The notes: generated by a model not told the origin, from the letters alone. DNA of 55,597 bases from Candidatus Tayloriibacteriota bacterium (GCA_028286665.1 JAQBRD010000003.1:1-55597); one strand, 5' to 3'. Positions 16,610 to 26,600 are shown, counted from the stretch's first letter. Translations and numbers: made by a program.

Positions 16610-16638
16610 TTGCCAGCCGAAGCCGGGTATGCTACGAT
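16610..16638 (+). promoter_or_regulatory. Promoter of secG
   Basis: TTGCCA, 17-nt spacer, TACGAT with an upstream TG (TGCTACGAT). The hexamer ends 8 nt before the secG ATG. Confidence 0.65.
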
Positions 16639-16646
16639 ATTGAGCA

Positions 16647-16880
16647 ATGAAGACTATTTCATCTCTGCTTCCCTACATACAGATCGGGCTCGCAATCCTT
16701 ATGGTTGTGTCTATCCTCTTGCAGCAGACCGGCGCTCAGATCGGCGGTGCTTTCGGCGGATCGGATAATTTCAGCTCGGCTTTCCACACTCGACGAGGCG
16801 CGGAGAAAACACTCTTCATCGTGACGATCGTTATCGCGATCCTTTTTGCGGTTTCTGCTCTCGTTTCACTCATCAAATAG
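16647..16880 (+). CDS. secG: Preprotein translocase subunit SecG
   Basis: 77 aa, the usual length. Two membrane helices (about residues 8-26 and 54-75) flank the conserved cytoplasmic loop with LLQQTGAQIGGAFGGSDNF and a basic HTRRGAEK. SecG associates with SecYE in the inner membrane and aids SecA-driven export. It leads a same-strand series with the oligopeptide-binding protein and RNase J, an order characteristic of Parcubacteria. Confidence 0.95.
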   Translation: MKTISSLLPYIQIGLAILMVVSILLQQTGAQIGGAFGGSDNFSSAFHTRRGAEKTLFIVTIVIAILFAVSALVSLIK

Positions 16881-16943
16881 CCCCCGATTTTCGAATGCAG
16901 CTTTCCGCGGCTTCGATCATTATCAAATTACAGATCTATCACC

Positions 16944-18761
16944 ATGGCATCACGTGAATTCCGTCTCAAGGGCGGCGAGCGCATCCTCGCTATGATCCGA
17001 CATTTCTCCGCGACTGAAAAAGTCATTTTCGGCTTGCTCGTGCTTGCGTTATTCGTGAGCACGCTCATCATGGTCGTGCGCATCAACAATCACTTCCTCG
17101 TGCCAGTGCCAGCAAACGGCGGGACTTTGACCGAAGGCGTCATCGGGCTTCCTCGCCTCATCAATCCTGTCATCGCGGTGACCGATGTCGATCACGACCT
17201 CAGCTCGCTCATCTATGCAGGACTTCTCAAATACGATCAAGGCGTCATCGTGCCTGACCTTGCCGCTTCATATAAGGTTTCCGAAGACAATCTCACATAC
17301 ACCTTCACCCTGCGCGACGATGTCTATTTCCATGATGGCACGCCAGTAACCGCCGATGATGTCGAGTTCACGATTCAGAGAATACAAGACCCGGCTATCC
17401 AGAGCCCTCGGCGCGTAGACTGGAAAGACACTGAAGTGAAGAAGATCAGCAGCACGGTGATCGAATTCACCCTGAAGCAGCCGTACGCGGCGTTCATAAA
17501 CAATTTCACGACAGGCATTCTCCCGAAGCATATCTGGAAAGATGTCGACTCGACCAAATTCGTCCTCGACCAGCACAACATCGAGCCGATCGGCGCAGGC
17601 CCCTACAAGATCAGCGCGATCTACCCTGACAGCAAGAGCGTTCCGACTTCATACAGGCTTGTTCCATTCAGCAAATACGCAGGAGGCATGGCGCATATTT
17701 CAAATATCAATATCGAATTCTTCCCGAATGAGAAGACGGCTCTCGATGCGCTCCGGAACGGAAGCATCGACAGCATCGCATCAGTCTCGCCGAAGGAAGC
17801 AAGCAGCATCGCTTCGAGCACGCCGAGCGCTTCTATCCAGAGCACGCCGCTCCCGAGAATCTTCGCAGTATTTCTGAATCAGAACAATCCTCTCTTCGCG
17901 AACAAGGAGATCCGCCAGGCGCTCAGCATGAGCGTCGACAAGGATAGCCTCGTGAAGGACGTCCTCAACGGATACGGAGTGCCGATCGACGGTCCGGTTC
18001 CTTATGGAAGCTTCAGCGGCCTCAGCGCTTCGACGACCGCAGCATCGAAGACCGCATCAACGACCTCTTCATCGAAAGACGCTGCTCGTCAGCTCCTCGA
18101 GAAATCGAATTGGGCTATCAACGCGAACGGCATGTATCAGAAAATGTCGAAGAAGGAGACGAAGACCGTCAAGGGCGGAGGCAGGACTACGACGACTACG
18201 GTCACCACTGTCGCCGGCCAGACATTCGAATTCTCCATCGCGACTGCAGACAGCCCCGACCTGAAGCAGACAGCCGAGTTCTTGAAGAAAGAATGGGAGA
18301 AGATCGGCGCGCATGTCACCATCAAGGTCTTCGAGGCTGGAGATCTCACCCAGGACATCATCCGGACCCGCAAATACGACGCGCTCCTCTTCGGCGAAGT
18401 CGTCGGGAAGGATCTCGACCTCTATGCGTTCTGGCATTCATCGCAGCGAAATGCTCCCGGCCTCAATCTTTCCATGTACGTGAATGCGAAGACCGACAAG
18501 CTCCTCGAAGATGCCCGTAAATCCCCGAACAACGCCTCGCGCCTGAGCACCTATGCCGACATCGCTTCGCTCATCAAGGACGATGCCCCCGCGGTATTCC
18601 TCTATTCCCCCAACTTTATATACATTATTCCAGAAAAGCTGAAAGGCGTGATGCTCGATCATATCACCGCAGCATGGGATAGATGGAATGGCATCGGCTC
18701 GTGGTACATCGATACGGACAATGTATGGAAGGTGTTCGCGGACGACGAGAGTCAGAAATAA
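16944..18761 (+). CDS. Oligopeptide/dipeptide-type ABC substrate-binding protein, membrane anchored
   Basis: 605 aa. An N-terminal anchor (about residues 27-47) replaces a lipoprotein signal. The body matches SBP_bac_5 (OppA/DppA): LSSLIYAGLLKYDQG, YTFTLRDDVYFHDGTPVTADDVEFT, PYKIS and FLNQNNPLFANKEIRQALSMSVDKDSLV. Two low-complexity insertions (SASTTAASKTASTTSSSK and a Lys/Thr-rich GGGRTTTTTVTT) sit in the second half. No Opp permease or ATPase genes are adjacent. It may bind peptides for a distant transporter or act in another surface role. Confidence 0.88.
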   Translation: MASREFRLKGGERILAMIRHFSATEKVIFGLLVLALFVSTLIMVVRINNHFLVPVPANGGTLTEGVIGLPRLINPVIAVTDVDHDLSSLIYAGLLKYDQGVIVPDLAASYKVSEDNLTYTFTLRDDVYFHDGTPVTADDVEFTIQRIQDPAIQSPRRVDWKDTEVKKISSTVIEFTLKQPYAAFINNFTTGILPKHIWKDVDSTKFVLDQHNIEPIGAGPYKISAIYPDSKSVPTSYRLVPFSKYAGGMAHISNINIEFFPNEKTALDALRNGSIDSIASVSPKEASSIASSTPSASIQSTPLPRIFAVFLNQNNPLFANKEIRQALSMSVDKDSLVKDVLNGYGVPIDGPVPYGSFSGLSASTTAASKTASTTSSSKDAARQLLEKSNWAINANGMYQKMSKKETKTVKGGGRTTTTTVTTVAGQTFEFSIATADSPDLKQTAEFLKKEWEKIGAHVTIKVFEAGDLTQDIIRTRKYDALLFGEVVGKDLDLYAFWHSSQRNAPGLNLSMYVNAKTDKLLEDARKSPNNASRLSTYADIASLIKDDAPAVFLYSPNFIYIIPEKLKGVMLDHITAAWDRWNGIGSWYIDTDNVWKVFADDESQK

Positions 18762-18803
18762 CAGAATCGAATTATCAATCATTATCAATAATCACAGAAA
18801 TAT

Positions 18804-20897
18804 ATGAACCCAGAAAACAACAACAATCCAGGACCGTCAGTACCTCCAGCCAATCCCCAGGGCGCTCCTGGAGCAGGAAACCCTTCATCAGGGCCTATGT
18901 CTTCATTCTCATCGACCGCACCAGGCCACAGCCATAGCGGGCATTCGCACGGACCCGTAGGAAATACGATGGTTCGACGCGAAGGAATGACGAATTCCCG
19001 AGGCGGCGGACGAGGCGGCAGCCGAGGAGGATCGAGAGGCGGTCCCGGCGGAGGATCCCGAGGCGGGCCAAGCGCAGGCGGCTCGCGAGGCGGCGGCGGA
19101 CGCGACCGAGGAGGACGCGGCGGCGGACGAGGATCTTTCGGTCCGCGACCGGAAGAAACGCAGGTCCACAAGAAAGTAGAGGACACCATTCCTCCGCTCG
19201 CTCCCGACTCTATCCGCATCATCCCGCTCGGAGGCGTGGAGGAAATCGGAAAGAACATGACGTCGATCGAATACGGCGATGACATCATCGTCATCGATAT
19301 CGGCTTCCAATTCAAGGACGAGAACACTCCCGGCATCGACTATATCCTTCCGAATACGAAATACCTCGAGGAACGGAAGAATAAGGTCCGAGCAGTCATC
19401 ATCACCCACGGACACCTCGACCATACCGGAGGCATCCCATACATCATGCCGCGCATCGGCAATCCGCCTTTGTATACCCGACTGCTCACCTCAGTCATGA
19501 TCAAGAAGCGCCAGGAGGAATTTCTCGGAGAAGCTCCGCTCGATATCCGCGTCGTCGAAAAGGACGAAACGCTCACGATCGGCAAGCTCAGGGTGAAATT
19601 CTTCGCAGTGACCCACACCATTCCTGACGCGATGGGAATCATCATCCAGACCCCGCACGGATCCATCGTCCACACCGGCGACCTCAAGCTCGACCATGTC
19701 GACGGAGTCCCGACCGACGAAGAGGTCGCGGAATACGACAAGAAATTCAAGAACGAGAACGTGCTCATGCTCATGGCAGACTCGACCAACGTCGAGAACC
19801 CAGGCTTCTCTATTCCAGAAAAGACCGTCCACAAGAACATCGAAGCGATCATCAAGAACACCGAAGGCCGCCTCATCGTGAGCACCTTCTCGTCCCTCAT
19901 GGAACGAATGATCAAGATCATCGAATTCTCGGAAAAGTACGGCAAGAAAGTCGTCGTCGAAGGACGCAGCATGAAGAACAACATCGAGATCTGCAAGCAC
20001 ATCGGCTTGCTGAAACCGAAGAAAGACACGCTCATCCTCGCTGAAGACATGGAGCGATATCCTCCGGAACGGATCGTCATCCTCGCCACCGGAGCCCAGG
20101 GAGACGAATTCGGCGCGCTCATGCGCATGTCGAACAAGACCCACAAGTACATCAAGATCACCAAGCGCGACACGGTGCTCCTCTCTTCATCGATCGTCCC
20201 AGGCAACGAACGGCCGGTGCAGCGGCTCAAGGACAACCTTTCGCGACAGGGCGCGCACATCCTCCACTACCGAACCTCCGAGGTTCACTCATCGGGACAT
20301 GCGAATCGAGATGAAACGATGTGGATTCACAAGAAAATCCATCCGAAATTCTTCATGCCAGTCCACGGATACCACTACATGCTCCGCGTCCACGGCGAGA
20401 TCGCGAAGGAGGCAAACGGACTCACCGAGAACGACGTCATCATTCCTGATAACGGCTCGCTCGTCGAAATCCAGCACCTCTCGAGCGCGAATTCCGCAGA
20501 CGTGAAGATCGTGAAGCTCAAGGAGAAGGCTCCGAACGGCGTCGTCCTCGTCGACGGATTCTCAGTCGGAGACATCCAGGACGTGGTCATGCGGGACCGC
20601 CAGATGCTCGCGCAGGACGGAATCTTCATCGTCTTCGCAATCATCGATGCGCGCACCGGCAAGCTGAAGAAATCTCCGGACATCATCTCGCGAGGCTTCG
20701 TCTATCTCCGAGAATCGCAGGAGCTCCTCCACGGAGCCCGCATCATCATCAAGAGCACGATCGATGAAACGACGCGCAACATGAATCCGATCGATATGGA
20801 CTACATCAAGGACACCGTGACCGAGAACGTCAGCAAGTATCTTCTCCAGAAGACTGCGAAGCGTCCGATCGTCATTCCGGTGCTCCTCACGGTCTAA
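18804..20897 (+). CDS. rnj: Ribonuclease J with N-terminal RGG-rich extension
   Basis: 697 aa against about 555 for typical RNase J; the excess is an N-terminal tail of about 125 residues. Residues 1-58 are Pro/Asn/His-rich, and 60-112 consist of RGG/GGSRGG repeats like an RNA-binding RGG box. The catalytic part carries the metallo-beta-lactamase motif HGHLDH (202-207), HTGDLKLDH, the beta-CASP domain and SGHA. RNase J is a 5'-3' exo- and endoribonuclease for mRNA decay and rRNA maturation. A terminator follows at 20917. Confidence 0.93.
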   Translation: MNPENNNNPGPSVPPANPQGAPGAGNPSSGPMSSFSSTAPGHSHSGHSHGPVGNTMVRREGMTNSRGGGRGGSRGGSRGGPGGGSRGGPSAGGSRGGGGRDRGGRGGGRGSFGPRPEETQVHKKVEDTIPPLAPDSIRIIPLGGVEEIGKNMTSIEYGDDIIVIDIGFQFKDENTPGIDYILPNTKYLEERKNKVRAVIITHGHLDHTGGIPYIMPRIGNPPLYTRLLTSVMIKKRQEEFLGEAPLDIRVVEKDETLTIGKLRVKFFAVTHTIPDAMGIIIQTPHGSIVHTGDLKLDHVDGVPTDEEVAEYDKKFKNENVLMLMADSTNVENPGFSIPEKTVHKNIEAIIKNTEGRLIVSTFSSLMERMIKIIEFSEKYGKKVVVEGRSMKNNIEICKHIGLLKPKKDTLILAEDMERYPPERIVILATGAQGDEFGALMRMSNKTHKYIKITKRDTVLLSSSIVPGNERPVQRLKDNLSRQGAHILHYRTSEVHSSGHANRDETMWIHKKIHPKFFMPVHGYHYMLRVHGEIAKEANGLTENDVIIPDNGSLVEIQHLSSANSADVKIVKLKEKAPNGVVLVDGFSVGDIQDVVMRDRQMLAQDGIFIVFAIIDARTGKLKKSPDIISRGFVYLRESQELLHGARIIIKSTIDETTRNMNPIDMDYIKDTVTENVSKYLLQKTAKRPIVIPVLLTV

Positions 20898-20916
20898 CGA
20901 CCGCAGCGAGCAGAAC

Positions 20917-20942
20917 AAAAAAGCCCCTTCGGGGGCTTTTTT
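20917..20942 (+). terminator. Terminator of the RNase J gene
   Basis: AAAAAAGCCCC TTCG GGGGCTTTTTT: short perfect hairpin with U-tract, also usable by the convergent kinase gene. Confidence 0.9.
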
Positions 20943-20958
20943 CGTTATTTGCGCTGAA

Positions 20959-21534
20959 TTATTTCTGATACATGAGCTCGATGAGCTTCTGCTCAATCGC
21001 CGGCAGCTCGTCAGGATGCTTCACTTCGAAGAAATGGTCGAATTCGTCGGGAGACGGCAGCTGAAACACCCCGTTCTGCCGATCAAGGACTTCTTCGAAC
21101 GATCTGGAAAGGTTGAGGACGTCCTTGCTGCGGTCGGATGCCGCGATGCGCTCGCGCAGCAGGCTTTCGGGATAATTGAAATAGACTCCGATGAGCGCAT
21201 ATGAATGTTTCCTGACCATGGCCGCAGTATCGCTACGCATCCTTTCAATGAGATTGCCATTGCAGAGCACGAGATTCAGACCGCCCTTGAGAGCGTACGC
21301 GATCATGTCGCGGAACAGGATGAATTTGAGCTTCGGATCGGCGATGTCTTCATTGGTCTTCAGCTTGTCGAGCGCCTTGAGCTTCGGGAAATTATTCCCG
21401 AGAAAAGCCGCTATCGGATCCGCTTCGAGTATCTCGAAGTTCGGCAGCTCCTTCGCGAGGCGCCTTGCGAACGTCGTCTTGCCGCTATGCGTCTTGCCGA
21501 CCGTCATGATGGCGTATTTCTGATCTGATTTCAT
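20959..21534 (-). CDS. P-loop kinase-like ATPase
   Basis: 191 aa from the ATG at 21534. The Walker A loop is GKTHSGKTT near residue 15; a LVLCNGN strand and a lid-like LRERIAASDRSKDV follow, resembling small-molecule kinases of the AAA_33/zeta-toxin-like group. Substrate unknown; no antitoxin-like gene is adjacent, so a toxin role is not supported. TGCTATCAT ends exactly 6 nt before the ATG, which decides the start and predicts a leaderless mRNA. Confidence 0.72.
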   Translation of the reverse strand: MKSDQKYAIMTVGKTHSGKTTFARRLAKELPNFEILEADPIAAFLGNNFPKLKALDKLKTNEDIADPKLKFILFRDMIAYALKGGLNLVLCNGNLIERMRSDTAAMVRKHSYALIGVYFNYPESLLRERIAASDRSKDVLNLSRSFEEVLDRQNGVFQLPSPDEFDHFFEVKHPDELPAIEQKLIELMYQK

Positions 21535-21540
21535 GGGAAT

Positions 21541-21546
21541 ATGATA
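21541..21546 (-). promoter_or_regulatory. Extended -10 box, leaderless spacing
   Basis: TGCTATCAT on the minus strand with 6 nt to the ATG at 21534. A + strand extended -10 (TGATATAAT, 21577-21582) for the MFS gene lies 30 bp away, so the two genes are divergently transcribed. Confidence 0.55.
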
Positions 21547-21601
21547 GCACATAGGAAATCGGGACGGAGCGTGTGATATAATGATCGGCAAACCAACGCA
21601 T

Positions 21602-22777
21602 ATGCGCCATCACGGACGTATCACACTTCATAGCCACATCCTCTACACTATCCTGGTGATCGGTTTCATCTATACGCTCCACTTCACGCTGCCGATCTAT
21701 ATCGCATCGAGCTTCCTCGGCTCATTCACGAGCGAAAGCACCGTCGGCCTCATCTACGCGTTCGGATCTGCGATGACGATCGTCGGCTTCCTGCTCATCA
21801 ACGGCATCCTCTCGCGCTTCGGGAACAAGAACACCTCGCTCTGGCTCATCATCATCCAAGGATTCCTGACCTACGGAATCATGACGACGGAGTCATTCAA
21901 GCTCCTCGCGACATTTTTCATCATCCAGACCGCGATCGTTGCGATGATCGGCTTCAATCTGGACATCTTCATAGAGGCATATTCTGATGTGCAGCATATC
22001 GGCAGCATCCGCGGACTCTACCTGACCGTAACCAACGTCGCATGGATCCTCGCGCCGCTCCTCGGTGGCGCCATCGTCGATGGAAATCACTATCAGCGCG
22101 TATACATGGCGGCTTTCGGCCTGCTCTTCGTGCTCTACTATATCGTCCATAAGAATTTCAACCGATTCCACGATCCGAAGTATCCGCATATCACAATAAT
22201 GAACACGCTGCGGCATATCGCGAAGAATCACGATATATCGAAGATATTCATCGCGAACATCATCCTGCAATCTTTCTATGCATGGATGACGATCTATACG
22301 CCGATATACCTGAATACCGTCATCGGACTCTCATGGCAGAGCATCGGCGTGATCTTCACCGTCATGCTTATTCCCTTCGTCATATTCCAGCTGCCAGCGG
22401 GCAAGCTCGCCGATCGAAAATGGGGCGAGAAAGAGCTCATGACGCTCGGCTTCATCATCGTAGGCCTCTCGACATTCTTCATCTCCTATATCCACAGCTC
22501 GAATATCGTCATCTGGGCAGGCATTCTCTTCATCACGCGAATCGGCGCGAGCGTCGCCGAAGTCATGATCGAAACGTATTTCTTCAAGAAAGTCGACAAG
22601 CGCGAATCGAATGTCCTGAGCATCTTCAGGATCACGCGCCCGATCGCCTACTTCATCGCGCCGATCATCACCGGCATCGGCATGATCTACACTTCATATG
22701 CAGGACTCTTCATGATCCTCGGCATCGTCGTGCTCTGCGGGCTCTTCTTCACGCTGACGATCAAGGATACGAATTAA
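21602..22777 (+). CDS. Major facilitator superfamily transporter
   Basis: 391 aa with twelve predicted membrane helices. The ORF-track start (21581) lies inside the TATAAT box at 21577-21582, so the ATG at 21602 is preferred. The central loop after helix 6 (HKNFNRFHDPKYPHITIMN) separates two six-helix halves, and GKLADRKWGEKELM after helix 8 is the MFS motif A equivalent. Substrate unknown. The stop codon overlaps that of the convergent glutaredoxin gene by 4 bp, with no terminator between. Confidence 0.87.
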   Translation: MRHHGRITLHSHILYTILVIGFIYTLHFTLPIYIASSFLGSFTSESTVGLIYAFGSAMTIVGFLLINGILSRFGNKNTSLWLIIIQGFLTYGIMTTESFKLLATFFIIQTAIVAMIGFNLDIFIEAYSDVQHIGSIRGLYLTVTNVAWILAPLLGGAIVDGNHYQRVYMAAFGLLFVLYYIVHKNFNRFHDPKYPHITIMNTLRHIAKNHDISKIFIANIILQSFYAWMTIYTPIYLNTVIGLSWQSIGVIFTVMLIPFVIFQLPAGKLADRKWGEKELMTLGFIIVGLSTFFISYIHSSNIVIWAGILFITRIGASVAEVMIETYFFKKVDKRESNVLSIFRITRPIAYFIAPIITGIGMIYTSYAGLFMILGIVVLCGLFFTLTIKDTN

Positions 22778-23025
22778 AAACCGGGATATTTCTTCTCTTT
22801 GAGATATACGGAGACCTGCTCGCGGTCAGAATCAGCAAGGATTTCGCCATCGATGTCGAGAGTCGGGGTCTTCTTCTGGCCTGACTTCGCGACGAGTTCG
22901 TCGAAATATGCAGGATTGCCAAGCACCTCCCGTTCCTCATATTTGACGCCTTTCTCAGCGAAGAGGTCGAGTACGCCCTTGCACCATGGGCAGCCTTTTT
23001 TCGTGTATAGAATGATGTTGTTCAT
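22774..23025 (-). CDS. Glutaredoxin-like thiol oxidoreductase
   Basis: 83 aa from the ATG at 23025. IILYTKKGCPWCKGVLDLF has the CxxC redox centre (Cys12, Cys15), followed by KKTPTLDIDGEILADSD, which contains the TP loop (normally cis-Pro) and the glutathione-site Asp. It would reduce disulfides in the cytosol. The longer ORF upstream is not supported. Its 3' end overlaps the MFS gene. Confidence 0.9.
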   Translation of the reverse strand: MNNIILYTKKGCPWCKGVLDLFAEKGVKYEEREVLGNPAYFDELVAKSGQKKTPTLDIDGEILADSDREQVSVYLKEKKYPGF

Positions 23026-23098
23026 ATAAGTTTTTATGAAAGCATTGTATATCTTCTGAAGCCGGCAAGCCAGGCATTCCGTTTCATAAAATAGTTTA

Positions 23099-23130
23099 GC
23101 CGCCGCGCAATCGTGCGCGGCGGCTTTTTT
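23099..23130 (+). terminator. Strong + strand terminator beyond the glutaredoxin gene
   Basis: GCCGCCGCGCA ATCG TGCGCGGCGGC TTTTTT: 11 GC-rich base pairs and a clean U-tract. The nearest upstream + strand gene is the MFS gene, so its transcript may run antisense across the glutaredoxin gene before ending here. Confidence 0.85.
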
Positions 23131-23142
23131 CATCAAGACAGA

Positions 23143-23460
23143 TCAGGCGATAGTGAAGCGGAGCGGCTCAGCGGCAGGATCGAGATTGATAGCCTTCTGA
23201 ACCATTTCACTCCACGTACAGGTGAAGCTGACTTTCTTGCGGTTACTGCAGCGCGGAATTTCGTTCAGGTTGCAGAACAGGCGGCAAAGCCTCTCCCGCA
23301 ATTGCTTTTTGAAATTCCGAAGGATCTTGTTGAGGAATTCCAACGTCGCGACAGTTGCTGTCGAAGCAAGCTTCAAAGTTGAACGTGCATTGGGATTACT
23401 ACGAGACTGACGCGGATTGCGTGCTGAATCGTGCGGGATATGGTGACTAATCGAACGCAT
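23143..23460 (-). CDS. Small Cys-containing hypothetical protein
   Basis: 105 aa; no family recognised. GGAG lies about 9 nt before the ATG, which supports translation. The N-terminal half is basic and Ser/Asn-rich (RSISHHIPHDSARN); the C-terminal half has four Cys (CRLFC, RC, TC) and ends in PAAEPLRFTIA. The Cys could bind a metal, but the spacing is not a standard zinc finger. Codon usage is compatible with coding, yet the evidence is modest and it might be a spurious ORF. Confidence 0.45.
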   Translation of the reverse strand: MRSISHHIPHDSARNPRQSRSNPNARSTLKLASTATVATLEFLNKILRNFKKQLRERLCRLFCNLNEIPRCSNRKKVSFTCTWSEMVQKAINLDPAAEPLRFTIA

Positions 23461-23573
23461 TTGTTATTGCTCCAATTTCTTCTACGTTGTTTACGGTTTT
23501 CTATTTTTACGAAAAAGAACCAACATCTATTGGTCCGGAATAAAATACTACAACACAAGCATTAAATATGCAA

Positions 23574-23602
23574 TTGCGACTTATGCACATGGCGGCTATA
23601 AT
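23574..23602 (+). promoter_or_regulatory. Promoter of eno
   Basis: TTGCGA, 17-nt spacer, TATAAT; transcription would begin near 23609, giving a leader of about 44 nt before the enolase ATG. Confidence 0.7.
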
Positions 23603-23604
23603 GA

Positions 23605-25041
<1,437 letters not shown>

Positions 25042-25065
25042 CTAAAAAGTAGCGGACAAAAAAAT

Positions 25066-25107
25066 AAATAAGGAACGGGCGACCTTCAGGTCGCCCGTTC
25101 CTTATTT
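25066..25107 (+). terminator. Terminator of eno
   Basis: AAATAAGGAACGGGCGACC and GGTCGCCCGTTCCTTATTT enclose TTCA: a nearly 19-bp stem with A/T flanks. Confidence 0.92.
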
Positions 25108-25130
25108 CAAGGATAATTTTCCAAAAGAAA

Positions 25131-25151
25131 AAGCCATGCGTATTGCATGGC
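25131..25151 (-). terminator. Terminator of the 63-aa membrane protein gene
   Basis: On the minus strand GCCATGC AATAC GCATGGC is followed by TTTTTCTTTT. A second small hairpin (GGAGCT/AGCTCC) precedes it. Confidence 0.8.
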
Positions 25152-25173
25152 CGGAGCTTGAAGCTCCTAATGA

Positions 25174-25365
25174 CTATTCAGTGACAGCCGCTTTGGCGTG
25201 CTTTGCGGCAGACATGCGCTCGAGATAAACTCCGAGCAGCAGTCCGATCGACAAAGCGCTGATGATCATCGAGATATTGCTATGCTTGATGATTCCACCC
25301 ATCAGAAAGACTGCCAGAAGAATGAGTGCGCAGATAGGACCTAATGTATTTTCGATGAAGTTCAT
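25174..25365 (-). CDS. Small two-helix membrane protein, 63 aa
   Basis: The start at 25365 is fixed by GAGGA about 8 nt upstream and by a consensus promoter whose start point lies near 25479; the longer ORF reads through the leader hairpin. The protein has two membrane helices (about residues 8-24 and 30-48) and a short basic tail, SAAKHAKAAVTE. It resembles many uncharacterised small membrane proteins; no function can be assigned. The 110-nt leader with a strong hairpin suggests post-transcriptional control. Confidence 0.72.
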   Translation of the reverse strand: MNFIENTLGPICALILLAVFLMGGIIKHSNISMIISALSIGLLLGVYLERMSAAKHAKAAVTE

Positions 25366-25406
25366 GATATTTTCCTCGTAGTTTTCACTCTGCAGCTGTT
25401 GATTTG

Positions 25407-25456
25407 TTGAGCTGCATGTTCCAATGCACGATATGCCCTGGAACATGCAGCCAACT
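25407..25456 (-). promoter_or_regulatory. Large hairpin in the 5' leader of the 63-aa gene
   Basis: GCTGCATGTTCCA and TGGAACATGCAGC are perfect 13-bp arms around 15 nt, and the stem continues after a small bulge with GTTG/CAAC. It lies in the middle of the leader between the promoter (25486-25513) and the Shine-Dalgarno. It could be an RNA stability or binding element; there is no U-tract, so it is not a terminator. Confidence 0.6.
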
Positions 25457-25485
25457 GAGGAATTCAATGAATCTTATCTGTTATT

Positions 25486-25513
25486 ATTATACCAGATTTA
25501 TATACTATGTCAA
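25486..25513 (-). promoter_or_regulatory. Sigma-70-type promoter of the 63-aa gene
   Basis: TTGACA, 16-nt spacer, TATAAT on the minus strand. Both hexamers are perfect consensus. The remaining region 25514-25731 shows no convincing gene. Confidence 0.8.
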
Positions 25514-25731
25514 ATACTCGCAAATAACTAAGAGTTATGATGCTTATGAATACGGTAACACAAAGAATTGCTTTCATAGTATTTTCAATCTGAACTTGTT
25601 TCACTGCAGTTATGACCTCCCTCTCACCGCGTAGTGACGAGAGAAATCCCTTTCTGCAGCTAACGCCTGCCCGCACAGTATCATATGGATATTCGCAGAG
25701 CAAGATGATGACTCATGGAAATATCAGCTCA

Positions 25732-25764
25732 TAAAAAAGGACAAGGCGACCATTGCTGGCCGCC
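25732..25764 (-). terminator. Terminator of the 271-aa secreted protein gene
   Basis: GGCGGCC AGCAAT GGTCGCC on the minus strand (one G-U pair), followed by TTGTCCTTTTTT. Confidence 0.75.
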
Positions 25765-25784
25765 TGTTTTGAAAAGAACACTGA

Positions 25785-26600
25785 TTATAGACTGGATGTG
25801 TTCAGCACGACTGTATTCAGTACGTTGATAGTCACCCCCAATGGAAGACTCGGAGCGTACCGATCGAGCTGCAGATCATCCTGGCCTCGGATTCCATCAG
25901 GAAGGATCCCGATAGCATACGACAGCTGAACCGGATCAGCCGCAGTTTCAAGCACATCCGCCTTGATTCTCAAGATCCTTGATGAATTATGAGGTACGGC
26001 ATAGTGGAAGCCTGAGATATTCAGGAAGTAATTCAATCCTTCTTTCGCGACAGTGCCCGAGTTGAGTTCCTGCGAAGCAAGAATGCTGCCCGCATCATCA
26101 GTCACGTAGAATATCTTGAACACCTTCCTGTAAACATCCGGGTTCTGTCCGAGATCGATCCTGATTCGCTGAAGATCCATGTCTGAATCCGCAGCCCTTG
26201 CAACCAGCGACATGAGCGTCGCATTAGTCTGATTTTTTCGAATCTCGACGGCATTCGTCTGATTCGGATCAAGCTTCACGAAGAGAGGCGTCGGATCTTT
26301 CCTAAGTCTGAAGAATGCCGATGTCGGGTACTCCGCTTTGGAAAAGCTGCCCACGATTTCCTTCAGCACCGTCGAATCTGTCGGCGTCACTGATCCCATC
26401 GTACTCCAGCCCTTGAGATCGCTCGATATCTCGACCGCATAATGCATGTCTGCTTCTATCGTTCCAGTCATGTACACGAGCGTGGTATTCAAAATATCCA
26501 CCATCGTGTATCCGCTTATCTGAGGAGCAGCCGCTTGGACTGAATGCCTCAAGAAAAGAACTGCCAACGCGCAGAGCAAACCGCCGATTTTTGTTTTCAT
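25785..26600 (-). CDS. Secreted orphan protein, 271 aa
   Basis: N-terminal signal peptide (KTKIGGLLCALAVLFL, likely cleavage after SVQAA). The mature part is beta-rich with segments such as YAVEISSDLKGWSTMG and FFRLRKDPTPLFVKLDPNQTN; no family recognised. The first segment resembles the short repeats found in some surface proteins that begin with a signal and a T/S-rich beta domain, but this is weak. It is a single-gene unit with its own consensus promoter (26664-26692) and terminator. Confidence 0.75.
   Translation of the reverse strand: MKTKIGGLLCALAVLFLRHSVQAAAPQISGYTMVDILNTTLVYMTGTIEADMHYAVEISSDLKGWSTMGSVTPTDSTVLKEIVGSFSKAEYPTSAFFRLRKDPTPLFVKLDPNQTNAVEIRKNQTNATLMSLVARAADSDMDLQRIRIDLGQNPDVYRKVFKIFYVTDDAGSILASQELNSGTVAKEGLNYFLNISGFHYAVPHNSSRILRIKADVLETAADPVQLSYAIGILPDGIRGQDDLQLDRYAPSLPLGVTINVLNTVVLNTSSL

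Noticed and set aside
18785-19336. 183-aa minus strand Pro/Arg-rich ORF
   Set aside because: Antisense shadow of the RGG region of RNase J.
20959-21534. Zeta-type toxin of a toxin-antitoxin pair
   Set aside because: P-loop kinase features are present, but no small antitoxin gene is adjacent and the flanking gene is an MFS transporter.
25464-25703. 79-aa minus strand ORF with a hydrophobic segment
   Set aside because: It contains the perfect promoter of the 63-aa gene and lacks a ribosome binding site.
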